From positions 7,290,827-7,354,826 of the forward strand of contig CM041297.1 of the NCBI GenBank assembly GCA_023052935.1: DNA of 64,000 bases, given 5' to 3'. This document shows, piece after piece, positions 1 through 12,135 of this stretch. The position numbers and the translations under genes are program-made. Source of the DNA: Piezodorus guildinii. Taxonomy: Eukaryota > Arthropoda > Insecta > Hemiptera > Pentatomidae. Every line of letters starts with the position of its first letter. Position 1 is the stretch's first letter. A model generated the notes under the pieces. That model searched no databases and had not been told where the DNA came from. It saw nothing but the letters and a program-made list of their open reading frames with translations.

Positions 1-2556
1 CAGCAAGCAACCCTTTTAATCAACGGAAACGTGGAGCAAAATGAAGAACTGTTGGCAGAAAATTTGGCAGAATTTTATTCCAGCATATATTCCTCTCTAA
101 CGCACCAGACAATAGAAGATACCAGTACCAGTACACTCGACAACCAAGCGGAAGAAGCATACAACCTCCCATTCACTAAGCTTGAGCTGTTAACCTGTAT
201 TAAAGAACTTAAACCCTCAACAACAGGCTTAGATGACATCCATAACGAGATGCTAAGACATCTACCAATGAAGACGAAGGACGCGCTTCTAGCTCTCTAC
301 AACTTCATATGGTGCACTGGAGACTTTCCTAATACCTGGAGGAGAGCGGTTATAATTCCCATCCCTAAACCTGGAAAAAATAAGTTGTTTCCCTCAAGCT
401 ATCGACCCATTTCATTGACAAGCTGTATGTCTAAACTGCTCGAGAAGATGGTATACAAACGTTTAGTATGGGAATTAGAAGAAAATCAGCTAATAGCTAA
501 AGAACAAAGTGGGTTCAGAAAAGGACGTTCTACTTTAGACCACCTGGTGAAAATCGAATACGAGAATCTTAACTGTTTTGCGGAAAAAAAAGAATGCCTT
601 GGATCTTCTTTGACATCGAAAAAGCCTATGATAATTTAAATCCCAACCTTATCATGTTACAGTTGAAGGAATGGGGATTTAAAGGTCGCATTTTCACGAT
701 GATAGGGAATTTCCTAAGAAATCGCACGTTCCAAGTAAGGGTGGGAGATCATCTATCGACGGTCAAAGCAATGAATAATGGAATACCACAAGGGAGCGTT
801 CTCAGCTGTGCCCTTTTTGCCATAGCAATTAATAAAATCAATAATATAATTCCGAAACCTATAATACCTTTTTTATTTGTAGACGATCTAGCCTTGCTAC
901 TTCCGTTCAAGAGCCGAGAATCAATGAGAGAAACATTACAAAATTGTATTTTAAAACTGGAATCTTGGTCAGCACAATCCGGGCTACATTTCTCCGTCAA
1001 AAACAAAATGTCTCCTCTTCTCTAGACTAAAAACGCCTACAACTCCACCGGACCTAATCTATAAGGGCACAAAACTAAATTTTGAGACAAAAGTTAAGTT
1101 CTTAGGACTTTACTTAAACGGAAGACTTGATTGGAAAGATCATATTAAGTGGCTCAAAGAGGAATCTACGAAAAGGTTAAACATACTAAAAGTCCTTGCA
1201 GGATGTTCCTGGGGAGCCGATAGAACCAGCATGTTAAAAGTCTACAAAACTTTAATCGAACCGAAATTGGATTATGGTAGTTTCATATTTGCATCGGCCA
1301 GTACCACAGTGCTCTCAAAACTTGATTCAGTCCATCACGCAGGTATCCGAATTGCAACGGGTGCATTTAGAACAAGTCCTGTAAGCAGTATATGTGTTGA
1401 AGCCGGTTTAGCTCCCCTAGCAGTCAGGAGACATCATCTAGCATGTGGATACATTGGGAGGCTGAAATTTAATGATCAAAACCCAGCTTGGAAAGCTATT
1501 TTTCGACCAAGAACTGAACCGTTCAGAGAAAATCGAAGGTTACCAGCCCCACTGGGGATAAGAGCGAGACGGTACGTAGAAGAAATAAAAAACTTGCCAA
1601 CAACCACTGAACTTAACTATCCACCGTGGACCTTAAAATTACCAATATTAGACCTAACTCTGAGCAAACACAAAAAACACAACACTTCCGCATACAAATA
1701 CTTGACTGAATTCCAAAAAATTAAAGAAAAATACACCAACAGTATCTGTATTTATACCGATGGCTCCAAATTGAACGGTACAGTAGGTTGTTCTATTGTT
1801 ACAGATTCTATAACCTCTAAATATAAATTACCCAACACGGCAAGTAACTTTACTGCTGAAAGCTACGCTATAAGTGCAGCGCTTCATCTAATCATGCAGC
1901 GCGATGACAAAAATTATCTAATCTGCACGGATTCTCTTTCCGCTATTAAGGCATTAAGTGATATCTATTCAAAAAATTTAATAATCAAAAAATGCCAAGC
2001 ATATTCAACCATGATTAATAATCAAAATAAAAAAATATCAATAGTTTGGATCCCATCACACATTGGCATCAAAGGAAATGAGGAAGCGGACAGAGCAGCG
2101 AGGGATGCGGCAATGTCCACATTGGAGGAAATCAATATTCATACCCCATCTGATCTTACAAATCACCTAAAATGTCTAGCTAGGAAGATGTGGGAAGATA
2201 TTTGGGAATCAGTCGAGGAAAACAATAAATTAAAAAGCATAAAAAATTAAATAAAAGCATGGAAAAGCTCAATCCGAGATTCGAGGAGAGAAGAAGTTGT
2301 TATCGCGCGATTGAGGATAGGCCACTCACGCCTCACTCATGGCTATTTAATAAAAAGGGAAACCCCTCCACAATGCACCATCTGCAATGTTCAACTCACT
2401 ATCGCACACCTATTAGTTGACTGCCCCCAGTACACCACTACCTTTCAAAATCTTGGTATTGAAAGAAGGCTAGACACGTTATTAGGAGATGATCCCTCAA
2501 CGTTAACAAAACTAATAGATTTACTAAAAAATAACGGGTTGTTTTACAAAATTTGA
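1..2556 (+). pseudogene. ORF2 remnant: reverse transcriptase + RNase H + C-terminal zinc motif
   Basis: The product would copy element RNA into DNA at a nicked target and degrade the RNA strand. RT blocks are readable in order: SSYRPISLTSCMSKLLEK (near 390-440), GFRKGRSTLDHL, FFDIEKAYD (near 605), NGIPQGSVLSC (near 779) and the catalytic-box variant FVDDLALLLPF (near 877). RNase H follows with YTDGSK (near 1755), FTAESYAI, TDSLSAI and PSHIGIKGNEEAD (near 2053-2085). A C-terminal motif CTICNVQLTIAHLLVDC ends it. The frame is interrupted near 590-600 (frame 1 to 3), near 1010 (back to frame 1) and by TAA at 2248-2250, so it cannot make a complete protein. The frame is open from base 1, so the upstream endonuclease part lies outside the window. 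Confidence 0.85.
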
Positions 2557-2955
2557 GCAAAAAAAAAAAAAAAAGAAAAGAGAAATACAATAGATCACCA
2601 TTGTAACCATTCATAGGGAACAATTACACCAAATTTGAAGCTAAGCACCCAGCACAGGAATAAAACAAGACATCCACTTCTGGAAAACATCTTTCAGAAA
2701 ATCAAGATTTGAAGAAGTTGACAAAGAACTGGACATGGAGCTCCAAGAGTTCACGCCAGGTTACCGGATGAGACACTGAACCTCTAATAATAGCATGTAA
2801 GAAGTCTGTGTCACTAAATATATTGTAACAACATGCCAATGATAAAAACACAACATAACCTCCACTGTTATCAAAACAAATGTTAAAACAGGACATATAT
2901 GACCTTGGCTGTTGAGTGTCCGTAAAATATATAACCTAACCTAAACTAACCTAGT
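1..2955 (+). mobile_element. I-group non-LTR retrotransposon, copy 1 (cut by window start)
   Basis: LINE remnant entering from the left edge. It holds a broken reverse transcriptase plus RNase H reading frame to 2556, then a 3' region. An A-rich stretch at 2561-2575 could be a poly(A) tail, but the following sequence ends at 2932-2955 in CCTAA-like repeats (AACCTAACCTAAACTAACC). This resembles the end of the second copy (TAGCCTAACC at 12126-12135), so I place the 3' end near 2955. The RNase H after the RT is what assigns it to the I group (I/R1/Loa/Outcast lineages). The exact clade is not decided. Confidence 0.75.
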
Positions 2956-3026
2956 AATGTAAGGAAAATATCATCACTAATTAGAGTGCATCTCTATATC
3001 TCTAAAACCTAATTAATACACTAAAA

Positions 3027-3920
3027 AATCTGGTGCGGGCAACACACGACTTTCACTTACCTTCGTTTTTAGAATCAATGAAAGAATTTTCAAATACAGT
3101 TAGAGATAAAAATACGTGAAACTATTAAAGAATTATTTAAATTTAATTTATATAGAAACATGTGTTTTATTAAAAAATCTATTACATTATTATCTAAAAT
3201 AATCAGTTAGTTTTATGTTCATTTCATCACTCTCTATTAACTTTTAAAAGCTTGTGTATGAGATAATATTTTATCTAAAATCTTTAGCTTTCTAGCGGTA
3301 TATTATACATGTATATTACTGCTCTTATATTCAAAAACAAAAAATTGCATTAAAAAAATATTTTTTCTGTTTTCTCCGTTAGTTGGGTATCGAATTTATT
3401 CAATTTATATATTTTCCTCTTTTTCATCAGCATTAACAAGATAATATAGTTATTTTTATTGAATCTACAAAATTAAAGGTACTTTAAAGGAAGAATCTTT
3501 AAAATATCGGCATTAAAGCCCTGTCACACCATTTTAATCAGAATAAAACCTACATGATATTAAAGCGCATTAAATTTTACATCGATATAGCGAGTTTAAC
3601 CAAAATCGTCGGAACCGTTTTCGAGAAAATCAAAAAAAGGTGCAAAATGCATGGTATAAATCAGCTCTTCTGGTAGGTTTATTTTGATGAAAAATATTTT
3701 TAACAACTCGGGCTTATAGTTGTATTAAATATGAAATTTCAGTTCCACTGCACTTTTAGTTTTCGCCCGGGAGTTACCACACACACAGGCCTTTTTTGCG
3801 GGACTTGATTATTTGGACTCAGGGGACTCTAAAACGTGTATTTCCGATGAAAACTGGAATTCGAAAATGTTCACGATCGCAATACTTGCCCTTACTATAT
3901 ATAGTAAGTGAAAGTAAAAA
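3027..3920 (+). repeat. Family R dispersed repeat, copy A (~0.9 kb, non-coding)
   Basis: Begins AATCTGGTGCGGGCAACACA, followed at once by CGACTTTCACTTACC, and ends AGTAAGTGAAAGTAAAAA. The same ends recur at 10196-12912, 40984-41650, 49832 (start only) and at 39062, 39547 and 40362 (ends only). TTTCACTTACC at the left and GGTAAGTGAAA at the right of the best copies form short inverted ends. Just inside the right end is the palindrome CTTACTATATATAGTAAG. No coding capacity is seen. Probably a non-autonomous DNA transposon family; I could not assign a superfamily. Confidence 0.7.
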
Positions 3921-5249
3921 CAGTACAGATTTTTATACAGAAATAATCGAACGATTAAGTGCAATGAGAAATAAAGAAGGGATTTTTCGGTTTCCATAAG
4001 ATTTCCTCAAATGAAACCTTTTGGAAATGAACACCTCAAACAGAAACCTGAGATAAACACTTAGCTGGTCACTGTCCTCTTTATCAAGTATACTCAGGTG
4101 GAGCCAGAGCTGAATGGAGAAGGTGAGGTTCGTCCATTAGGATAGTTTACAAATGGACAGGTAACTCAAGATCTGAGGTGGTGGTGGCTAATGGAAGGGG
4201 AGGCTGCAACAATAGTATCCGAAGTGGTCGGGGCAACAGTAGTAGTCGGGGTGACTGCGAAGGATTGAGCACATAGTCCTTGTCATCGGCTCTGTCATCT
4301 TATACAGTGTCCGACAAGAATTGAGACGACCTATGGTTTACATCGATAAGTCATGAATGAAGGCCTAACTAAAATATATGTATGTTATTATTATTTGTAT
4401 TTATAAACAAATTTTCTGATTAGGTGTAAGAAAGGTGTGTAAATAACAAGAAATAATTTGATTAAATCTAATTATTTCTGAGACTTTTAACGTGAAAGAA
4501 AAGAAATAACCATAAACAATGTGGTTTTTGTGTCTGTAGCTTTATTTATGGTTTAATAATTCCTTGAGGTGAATCGAGAAAATAATGATACATTTCATTC
4601 TTAGTTTTATTTATTGATATCTAGGCTGCCAAAGTTGTAAGAAGTTCACTGCACGGATAATTTTCGTTGTTTCATTTCGGAACAGTTGAAGAGCATGAAT
4701 GTTCAGTTGAATTGTGTAGTGCAACCCACTTGCACAAATAAAAAAAACCGAGCCCCAAAGTGCTGCCAAAAATTCAAACAGATTAATTGATGTAAACTTT
4801 TGATTTATTCGCCTTAAACTTTTGACCGACACTGTTATGTATATCAGTCCAATATTGGTCCATATCTTGAGGATTCGAGTCCATCTCCTGCGCTATTCGA
4901 GGTGGAAATGAAATACTTGTTTAATTATATTTACGTTAATCTGTCTTTTGGCTGTGTTTCTCTATCTTTTTTTGTTTTTTTTTGGTAACACATTTTTTCT
5001 AACTCAAAAATGTAACACGTTTGTTACGCTCTAGCTCTGTTAGTAAGTGTTAAAAAAAATGTATTAAAATTTGATGACAGTTCTCTTATCAGATTTTCAA
5101 CGTAAAATATTTCTTGGTATATAAGTTTGATGAATAATCGGTTCTTAATTCTTTCAAAATTGTATAGTAAAACACTAATTATTGTATTTTGTGTCTACAT
5201 TACGGGACTTTTCCTCATCATTAGAAATAACTATAATATATTAAAAAAA
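3921..5249. other. Unassigned AT-rich sequence
   Basis: No coding region, RNA gene or recognisable element was found. Short open frames here are not supported by any motif. The region contains homopolymer-rich AT stretches and a slightly GC-richer part at 4080-4300. Confidence 0.5.
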
Positions 5250-5670
5250 TATATATTTTTTTATTTTTATTTATATTTTATTGAATTTTACAACTGTATA
5301 TTACATAAATACAATAAGTAAAAGTGATGAATTATAATGAAAGACGTAAAAGGCTTGTGAAGAAACTACCCAGCGGTAGTACTTTGATGTTTATTTAAGT
5401 AAGTAGATCCCGAGACCATCTTCTTTTCCATCGCCTCGGAGGGTTGTCAGGAATATGTAAGGTTGATAAGTTGGGGACAAGAGGGTTTATATGGGTTGGG
5501 AGTTTGGAATTAAAAGTGGTATATCTGGTACGAGAAAGGTCTTTCACAAATGGGATATTAAGGTCGTTATGGATGATTTTATTTGTGACGAAATAAGGAG
5601 CATTTAGGATTTTGCGAAGGATTTTGGATTGTAAGGATTGGATGCGGGAGGAATAAGGTGGCTTAGTAGT
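5250..5670 (-). pseudogene. Jockey-type LINE fragment, ORF2 C-terminus and 3' UTR
   Basis: On the minus strand this encodes the far C-terminus of a Jockey ORF2. SSRIQSLQSKILRKILNAPY, FVTNKIIHNDLNIPF and NPPRRWKRRWSRDLLT correspond to the same blocks in the long element at 54772-57456. The 3' UTR ends TACAGTTGTAAAATTCAATAAAA, toward 5250. The copy is severely 5'-truncated, as is usual for target-primed insertions. Its closest relative in the window is the fragment at 59750-60545. Confidence 0.85.
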
Positions 5671-5839
5671 ATTATTATTAAAGATAGAAAAAATCGAAAA
5701 GATTTTCGAGATCAAGACACTGCGTTGAACAAAAAGAATAAAAAATTATATGGTCAAGCCACAACTTATAAGAAATGTGATTTCGTGATAATTCGGTTAT
5801 TATTGATGATAATGGAAAATGCGTAAGGTGTCCTGGAAT

Positions 5840-6660
5840 CTTCTTCTTCTTCTTTAGCTCTCTCTTAGTGCCTTTAAGCGATAGTCCAACTCCATCTCTC
5901 TTTGTCTCCTGCAAGTCTTCATCTCCTGCAGTGTCTTGCCTCTCGCTTGCCCCAACTTGGTAATGTAGCCATCGTAGCTAAGCCTAGGCCTTCCTCTAGG
6001 TCTGGTGTCAACTCGTTTTGCCTCCATAAATTTGCGTGGGTCACAATCCTGGCTCATCCTACATACATGCCCGTACCACCCTAACTATGTCTTCTCCAGG
6101 GCCTCCTTCATTGCAGGAATGTTTAATTCTTCCCGTATTGTTTCATTCCTGATCCTATCTCTGCGGGTTTTGGAAGCCACTATGCGCAGGTATTTCATTT
6201 CTGCCGCTGTTATACGGCTCCATTTGTTGTCCGGGAGTACCCAGCTCTCTGCTCCGTATAGTAGAACAGGCATGTATGTGAACAGACATTAAATATGTGG
6301 AGCTTGGCATCTTTGTTGACCTCTTTCTTTCCTACTACTGTGTTGCTGATGGAATAGGATATATTATTTGCTTTTCCTATCCTGTGGGATATTTCGGGTT
6401 GTATTTCTCCATTTCCGCTTATCACAGTTTCAAGGTAGGAGAACTGATTTACCACTTCAAGCTCCTCGTCGTTGCACGTAATGTGGATTTGTTCGGGCTG
6501 TCGTCCCACTTGTAGGATTTCGCTTTTTCTGGTCATTCTATTAGGGCTTGTTGGAGCTTAACGCTAGAGTCAGTAATAAGGACTATGTCATCGGCATACA
6601 CCATTACTTGTGCCTGCATGGTTCTCATATTCCAATGACCAATCACCAGTCCTGGAATCA
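5840..6660 (-). pseudogene. RTE-like LINE fragment (end of RT and C-terminal region)
   Basis: Reading the minus strand from about 6660, there is a YADDIVLITDSS catalytic box (near 6570-6600), then NQFSYLETVISGNGEI, LLYGAESWVLPDNKWSRI, ELNIPAMKEALEK, and a tail with RGRPRLSYDGYITKLGQARG. This block order is typical of insect endonuclease-reverse transcriptases of the RTE type. The pieces lie in different frames, so it is dead. The 3' end carries a short (GAA)n tail (TTCTTCTTCTTC at 5842-5853 on the plus strand), as RTE elements often have. Confidence 0.75.
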
Positions 6661-7035
6661 GGAAATTTTATTTAAATTATTTTAATGAAAATCGAAAGAA
6701 AATAATAGGAAACAGTAAAGAAGCCTAATGTAAATGCTTTTGGTTTACTATTTTCAATAATAAACCTTTGTAATGGAACAAAAAAAAAAAAATTAACCTC
6801 CCCCTCAAAATTTGTAAACTTAAATTTACAAGATACGTAGAATATGAATAACGAATTTTAAATACCTTTTAAGGCTATTTCATAGAGATTTAAATTTCCA
6901 ACAAAATGAAAAAAAAAAAAAGTCATTGAAATTGGTTCAAAACTAGCAGAAATATAAAGTTTTGAAATTAGCAGTGGTTATACGCTATTTTCCTTTGAAT
7001 TATTTTTTGCTTTTCATTTTAGTTCTTTGGCTTTA

Positions 7036-7100
<65 letters not shown>

Positions 7101-7748
7101 TTACACTCGAATATAGTTATTTGGAAATAATAACCCTTTAAGTAATAATTTTCAGCGTTTTTTTTTTTCCCTACTGTCTATTTTGAGGGAGGAGGTTCCC
7201 ACTTTTACTTTCGTTTTCTTAATAAACCCACGACTGGCAGAGATCCGTACACTTTATGATAAGCGAAAGCTCTAGATAACAAGGTATACTGCCCTGATAA
7301 CTGGAGAAGCCGCAATAAATATAGATTGCCTTTCAATAAGTTGCCACCCCAGCCTAATGCCCTAACCTCCTTCAAATTTAATGAGAAGGAGCCTGAGTTA
7401 AGAGGCGCTCCGCTAGCCAATAACGGCTCAGGTCCTGGATCTAGAAGGATACATAAGGACTTCTTCCTTTATCAGCAAGGCTCCCATTACCAGGGCTCTT
7501 AATTAAATAACTAAAACTTAATTGTCTTCAAAGTATCTCCTTTAGATTTCATCTCCTTCCTGCTCCAACTTAGACGTGCCAAGTTACACATCCACGCTAG
7601 TGAGGTGTAAGTTGTTCTTATCTTGGCAGGATAACACAATCTTCCTTAATTAAGGAAATAACTACTAGAGGGCTCTAAATATTCCCTTCTTGTACTTACT
7701 ACAGTAGTGATAATAGTAATTGCATCACTTATGCTTTCATTTTTTATG
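6661..7748. other. AT-rich non-coding stretch with an (AT)n microsatellite
   Basis: Nothing coding is supported. An AT dinucleotide array occupies about 7040-7097. The 7190-7520 part is more GC-balanced and carries a 71-codon minus-strand open frame without any recognisable motif; I treat it as chance. Confidence 0.5.
7040..7097. repeat. (AT)n microsatellite
   Basis: About 29 perfect AT units, by direct reading. Confidence 0.95.
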
Positions 7749-8140
7749 GTCGTAGTAGCTATGGGGCTCTATTAAACTATCGAATTCTTCTCGTATCCAA
7801 TCCAAATCCTTCGAAAATCCATAAATAAGCTCATCCATAAAGATCTTAATATCCCATATGTCACTGAATAAGCCCGAACCAGGTATCAATCATTCCATGA
7901 TAAACTCCATTTCCATTCTAATCCACTAGTTTCGATCCTATCATCCCCCTTCGATTCCTGATAATCCTCCGAGGCGTCTGAGAAGAAGATGGCCCCGAGA
8001 CCTTCTAGTTTAAAATATTTTTTGAGTGCTGCCGATGGGTGGTGTCTCTTCATGTATTTCATGTCAGTTTACTATGTCCATCACATTTACTTGTTGTATA
8101 TCATTATACAGTTGTAAATATTAATAAATATGTTTAAATA
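7749..8140 (+). pseudogene. Jockey-type LINE 3' fragment
   Basis: Plus-strand remnant of the ORF2 C-terminus. YGALLNYRILLVSNPNPSKI-like and ARTRYQSFHDKLHFHSNPL-like stretches, then PPRRLRRRWPRDLL-like codons, are all interrupted by small indels. The 3' UTR ends CAATTTACTTGTTGTATATC then TACAGTTGTAAATATTAATAAATA. It belongs to the same Jockey family as 8672-9175 and 34940-35650. Confidence 0.8.
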
Positions 8141-8166
8141 AAAAAAAATATTTTTATAATAATGAC

Positions 8167-9367
8167 TAGAGACCGGATTTCCATGATTCTGCAAGTTTTA
8201 TTTTCTTGCTTGTATCAGCTTCAAACAGCTATTCTGTGTATGTATTTGGGAATAAAATTCTATTTTGCACAAAACTGCACATTTTGCCTTTATTTTTTTA
8301 TTAAATCGCACGTTTTTTATTTTTATGCATTAAATTGCATTCTTTTGTTGTAAACTTTTAATAGCACAATTGATCGAACCAAATTTTCGTTAATATAATA
8401 TACATGGATAGACTACTGTTGGGATGAGTGACGTTAAAACGAAAGAAAAGATTTGCTAACATTGACACTATCCCGTGTCATAACGAGCTGGTCTTTGAGC
8501 ACTTAAAATTGAAATGAAATAAAATAGGTAATATAATTAATACAAAAATATAATTGGAAAGAAACAAAATAAATTGAAGTTTAATCTTTAAAATGAGGAA
8601 AATTTACAACTAAAATAAACATCATTTGTTTCATAAAATTAAAAAAAATTCTTCGCCGTTTTAGGCTACTTTAACACTTACTAGACAAACGGTCAAACCT
8701 TCCTCTGAACTACAAAAGGCTCATCTACATGACTATTATAAGACCAATCTGGACTTACGGAGTAGAGCTTTGGGGCTCTACTTAACCATCAAATTCTTCC
8801 CTCATCCAATCCTAACAATCCGAAATCCTTCGTAAAATCCTCAACGCTCCTTACTTTGTCACGAATAAACTTATCCATAAAGACCTTAATGTTCCATATG
8901 TTACTGATTTGGCTCGGACCAGGTATCAATTCTTCCATGACAAACTCCATTCTCACTCTAACCCACTAGTTTCAATCCTTCCTTCCTCCTTAATTCCGGA
9001 TAATCCTCCGAGGCGCCTGAAAAGAAAATGGCCTCGGGACCATCTAGTCTAGAATATTTTTAGAGGGCTTCCATTGGGAAGCTTCTCTACATGTGTTTCA
9101 TGCCTTTTTATTTTTCTTTCCAATTTACTTGTTGTATTCCATTATACAGTTGTAAATTACAATAAATAAATTATTTATATGGAAGAGGAACTTTAGTCCC
9201 TCTTCATATAGATTTAGGTTAAATTATTTTTTAGGGTGCATATAATCCCAATCTTTTATTTTAGGGTTTTTCTGCACTATTTTGCACATCTCGAGATTTT
9301 TACTGCACGTTTGGAAGTTCTTACTGCACGTTTTTCGGAATTTTCCTGCACGAAAATCCGATCTCTA
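8167..9367. mobile_element. Candidate TIR DNA transposon (hAT-like?), interrupted by a Jockey fragment
   Basis: The left end TAGAGACCGGATTTCC and the right end CGAAAATCCGATCTCTA are imperfect inverted repeats. Both subterminal regions are rich in TGCAC/GTGCA words (8230-8345 and 9270-9350). No transposase is visible. The flanking 8-mers (8159-8166 ATAATGAC, 9368-9375 CTTATAAC) match only partly, so a hAT-style 8-bp target duplication is not proven. A Jockey 3' fragment lies inside. Confidence 0.5.
8672..9175 (+). pseudogene. Jockey-type LINE 3' fragment inside the TIR element
   Basis: Encodes interrupted remnants of the ORF2 C-terminus: LDKRSNLPLNYKRLIYMTII, RPIWTYGVELWGST, then NPPRRLKRKWPRDHLV-like codons. 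The 3' UTR ends TACAGTTGTAAATTACAATAAATA. It splits the surrounding element, so it inserted later than that element. Confidence 0.8.
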
Positions 9368-10195
9368 CTTATAACCCAAGAAATGTTATTTAAAAAAACG
9401 ACGTTGCTTTGAGAATTTCAGGAGATATATATATTTCTTAGCGCAAGTTGCAGCTTACTTCAGAATAATTCTCAGAATTCGAGATTATCATTTCGTATCT
9501 TTTTTTTTTGACATATTTTTTTCATAATTATTTTAAAACAATTTGAGTTGACATGAATTAGATACATAATGTTTTTTTTATTTTTATAAAAATCTCTATC
9601 ACATAATAATTATAATCCACAATTATAAATAAAACACTTTATAACATTTGATTCGTAATTTCAGATATACTGGAGAAAAGTGAAGGAATCTATCGAAATA
9701 CGAGTTGAAATGGAAATAAAGCTCCAACAATAGCACGTTAAAATACATTTAATAAAGCGGAAACTATGTCCTTAAAAAAGTTCAATAAACTGCCAGAAGT
9801 GAAAAGCACAGGTACACAAAATCATTAGTTCCTTAAAAACAAGAAATAATAATTTGATGTTTTTTTTTTTTATTTATTAGAATGCAAAAACAAGAATACT
9901 TGGTCAATGCTAATTCTAAATGTTATGCTTAAATTTATTTCATTAGTTTTTGCACCTTTTTAAAGCATGTTCTATTCCTTTGCACCAATTTTGAACAAAA
10001 ATAATAATCTAACATCATCTGGTATCTGGTTCTGATGTTGCTTTAATATTTGATAATCTGGAAGGATAATTATAATGAAATGATGCCTATCGAGCAGCGT
10101 TAGTAAACACAGTGGGTAACAGCATTAGGCAAAGATAAATATATATCAAATTTATTTAAAAAAAAAAAAAAAGTATGTAATAAAAGAAATAGAAA
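9368..10195. other. Unassigned AT-rich sequence
   Basis: No gene, RNA or recognisable element seen. Contains several poly(T) and poly(A) runs of 9-14 bases. Confidence 0.5.
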
Positions 10196-10333
10196 AATCT
10201 GGTGCGGGCAACACACGACTTTCACTTACCTCCGTTTTTAGAAACGATTAAAAAAAATTCGAATACAGAAAGAGATAAACATGAGTGAAACCATTAAAGA
10301 ATTAATTAAATTGAATTTATATAGAAACATGTG

Positions 10334-12060
10334 CAACCAAGTTACATATATAATCCCGAAACAAATAAGAACGTTTTTATTTGTTGATGATCTGGCTTTA
10401 TTACTGCCCTTTAAAAACAAACAAAGGATGGAAAAAATACTACACAATTGTTTGTTAAAGTTAGATTCTTGGTCTACTCAATCTGGATTAAATTTTTCAA
10501 TAGAAAAAACAAAATGCCTACTTTTTTCAAAATTTAGAACACCTACTCCTCCTCCAGAATTAACGTACAGAGGTATGCGACTGAGCTTCGCATCAAACGT
10601 AAGATTTCTGGGTTTGATTTTAAATAGCAGACTGGACTGGAAAGATCATCTCAGGTGGTTAAAGGAGGAAACTCAAAAACGATTAAATATTCTCAAGGTT
10701 CTAGCTGGGTGCTCGTGGGGAGCGGACAGGCCTAGCATGCTGAAAGTATATTCCTGTTTGATAAGACCCAAATTAGAATACGGCTGCACTATCTTCTCAT
10801 CTGCAAATCCTAAAGATCTCTCAGCTTTAGACTCAGTCCACCACGCTGGTATCCGACTTGCTACGGGTGCATTCAGAACCTGTTAATAGTTTATGTGTAG
10901 AAGCTGGTCTTGCTCCTCTGGCTGTCAGGCGACAGCAGCTTGCATGTGGATACATCGGCAAACTAAAATTTAATAAAAATAATCCTGCATGGAAACATGT
11001 TTTCCAACCCAAAACAAGATGGTTTGCAGAAAACCGAAGGTTAGCTGCCCCACTGGGAGTCAGATACAAAAGATATATTGACGAAATCCAAGACATCGAA
11101 ACAACGATATTTGAAAATAATTTCGCTCCATGGACCTTACAACTACCCTCCATAGATCTAACGCTTCTAAAATTTAAGAAAAACAACACCTCAGAATTCA
11201 CCTATGCTACTGAATATCAAAACGTTAAGGACAAATATGAAAATAGGACCCATATTTATACAGATGGCTCAAAAACAGAAAATAGCGTTGGATGTTCTGT
11301 TGTAATCGAACCCAATATTGTTAAGCACAGACTTCCACACACTGCTAGCAACTTCACAGCAGAAAGTTACGCAATTAGTTCAGCACTATACAAAATCCTA
11401 CAGTGTGAAGAGGAAGAATTCGTAATATTTACGGACTCTTTATCTTTCTTAATGGCTTTTACAAATATTTATTCCAATGATACTGTGATAAAGAAAGCCC
11501 AAGCCAATGCCTCAATGATAAAATGTATAAACAAAAGCGTGGTTCTTGTTTGGACACCATCGCATGTAGGGATAAAAGGCAACGAAAAAGCAGACCAAGC
11601 AGCCAAAGAAGCAGCATTATCCTGTACAGAAATCACTCCGATATTTACAAAATCTGATATATGCGCTTATCTAAAAAAACAAGCGACAATGACATGGGCC
11701 GAGCTTTGGGAAAATACAGAAGAGTCGAATAAGTTAAGAAGTATCAAATCCGATGTTAAACCGTGGAAGAGCGCCAATAGTGTCAACAGGCGAGAAGGTG
11801 TTGTCATGACTCGCTTAAGAATAGGGCACACGCGACTGACCCATGGATACCTTATAGAGAAAAGCACACCTCCGAGCTGCGAGAACTGCAACCAGCGACT
11901 GACCATCTGCCACATCTTTGAGGACTGCCCACTCTACCACAACTATTTTCAGACAGAAAATATTCAAAGAAACCTCAAGAGGATACTAGGTGACAACACT
12001 ACAACGATTAGAAAAACAATTGAGTTTTTAAAAACATTTGATTTGTTTAAAAAAATCTAA
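10334..12060 (+). pseudogene. ORF2 fragment: RT palm/thumb + RNase H + zinc motif, one frameshift
   Basis: Two overlapping open frames, 10281-10886 and 10858-12060, make up one ancestral reading frame. The first has the catalytic box FLFVDDLALLLPF (near 10376), then TKCLLFSKFRTPTPPPEL, RFLGLILNSRLDWKDHLRWL and KVLAGCSWGADRPSMLKVYS. The second has RNase H motifs YTDGSKTENSVGC, FTAESYAISSALY, FTDSLSFLMAF and TPSHVGIKGNEKADQAAKEA. A C-terminal CENCNQRLTICHIFEDC follows, and the stop is at 12058-12060. Against copy 1, the break near 10880 is a 4-base loss (AAGT missing from AGAACAAGTCCTGT). Apart from that and the 5' truncation it is well preserved. Confidence 0.85.
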
Positions 12061-12135
12061 TGAAATTTTTATGTAAATAGAAAAGGGCGCTAAAGACCCC
12101 AGATGTTTTGTGCCCATAAATAAAATAGCCTAACC
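10334..12135 (+). mobile_element. I-group non-LTR retrotransposon, copy 2 (5'-truncated), with target duplication
   Basis: The element is flanked by a 12-bp target duplication with one mismatch: TAGAAACATGTG at 10322-10333 and TAGAAACATCTG at 12136-12147. It starts abruptly in the RT palm and runs through RNase H to a short 3' UTR ending AATAAAATAGCCTAACC, without poly(A). It is a cousin of copy 1 at the left edge. Confidence 0.8.

Noticed and set aside
749..1006. Minus-strand open frame opposite the I-like RT
   Set aside because: Shadow of the RT coding strand. The same holds for minus-strand frames at 10833-11201, 11667-11915, 22158-22514, 55032-55985 and 56889-57137.
2561..2575. Poly(A) tail marking the end of the first I-like LINE
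   Set aside because: The second copy of the family ends in TAACC sequence instead, and similar sequence occurs further on at 2932-2955; the A-run may be internal. Not certain.
2932..2955. Interstitial telomere array (CCTAA)n
   Set aside because: Only about four imperfect units, and it coincides with the 3' end of an I-like LINE whose other copy ends similarly.
8159..9375. Confirmed hAT target duplication for the 8.2-9.4 kb element
   Set aside because: Flanking 8-mers ATAATGAC and CTTATAAC agree at only five positions.
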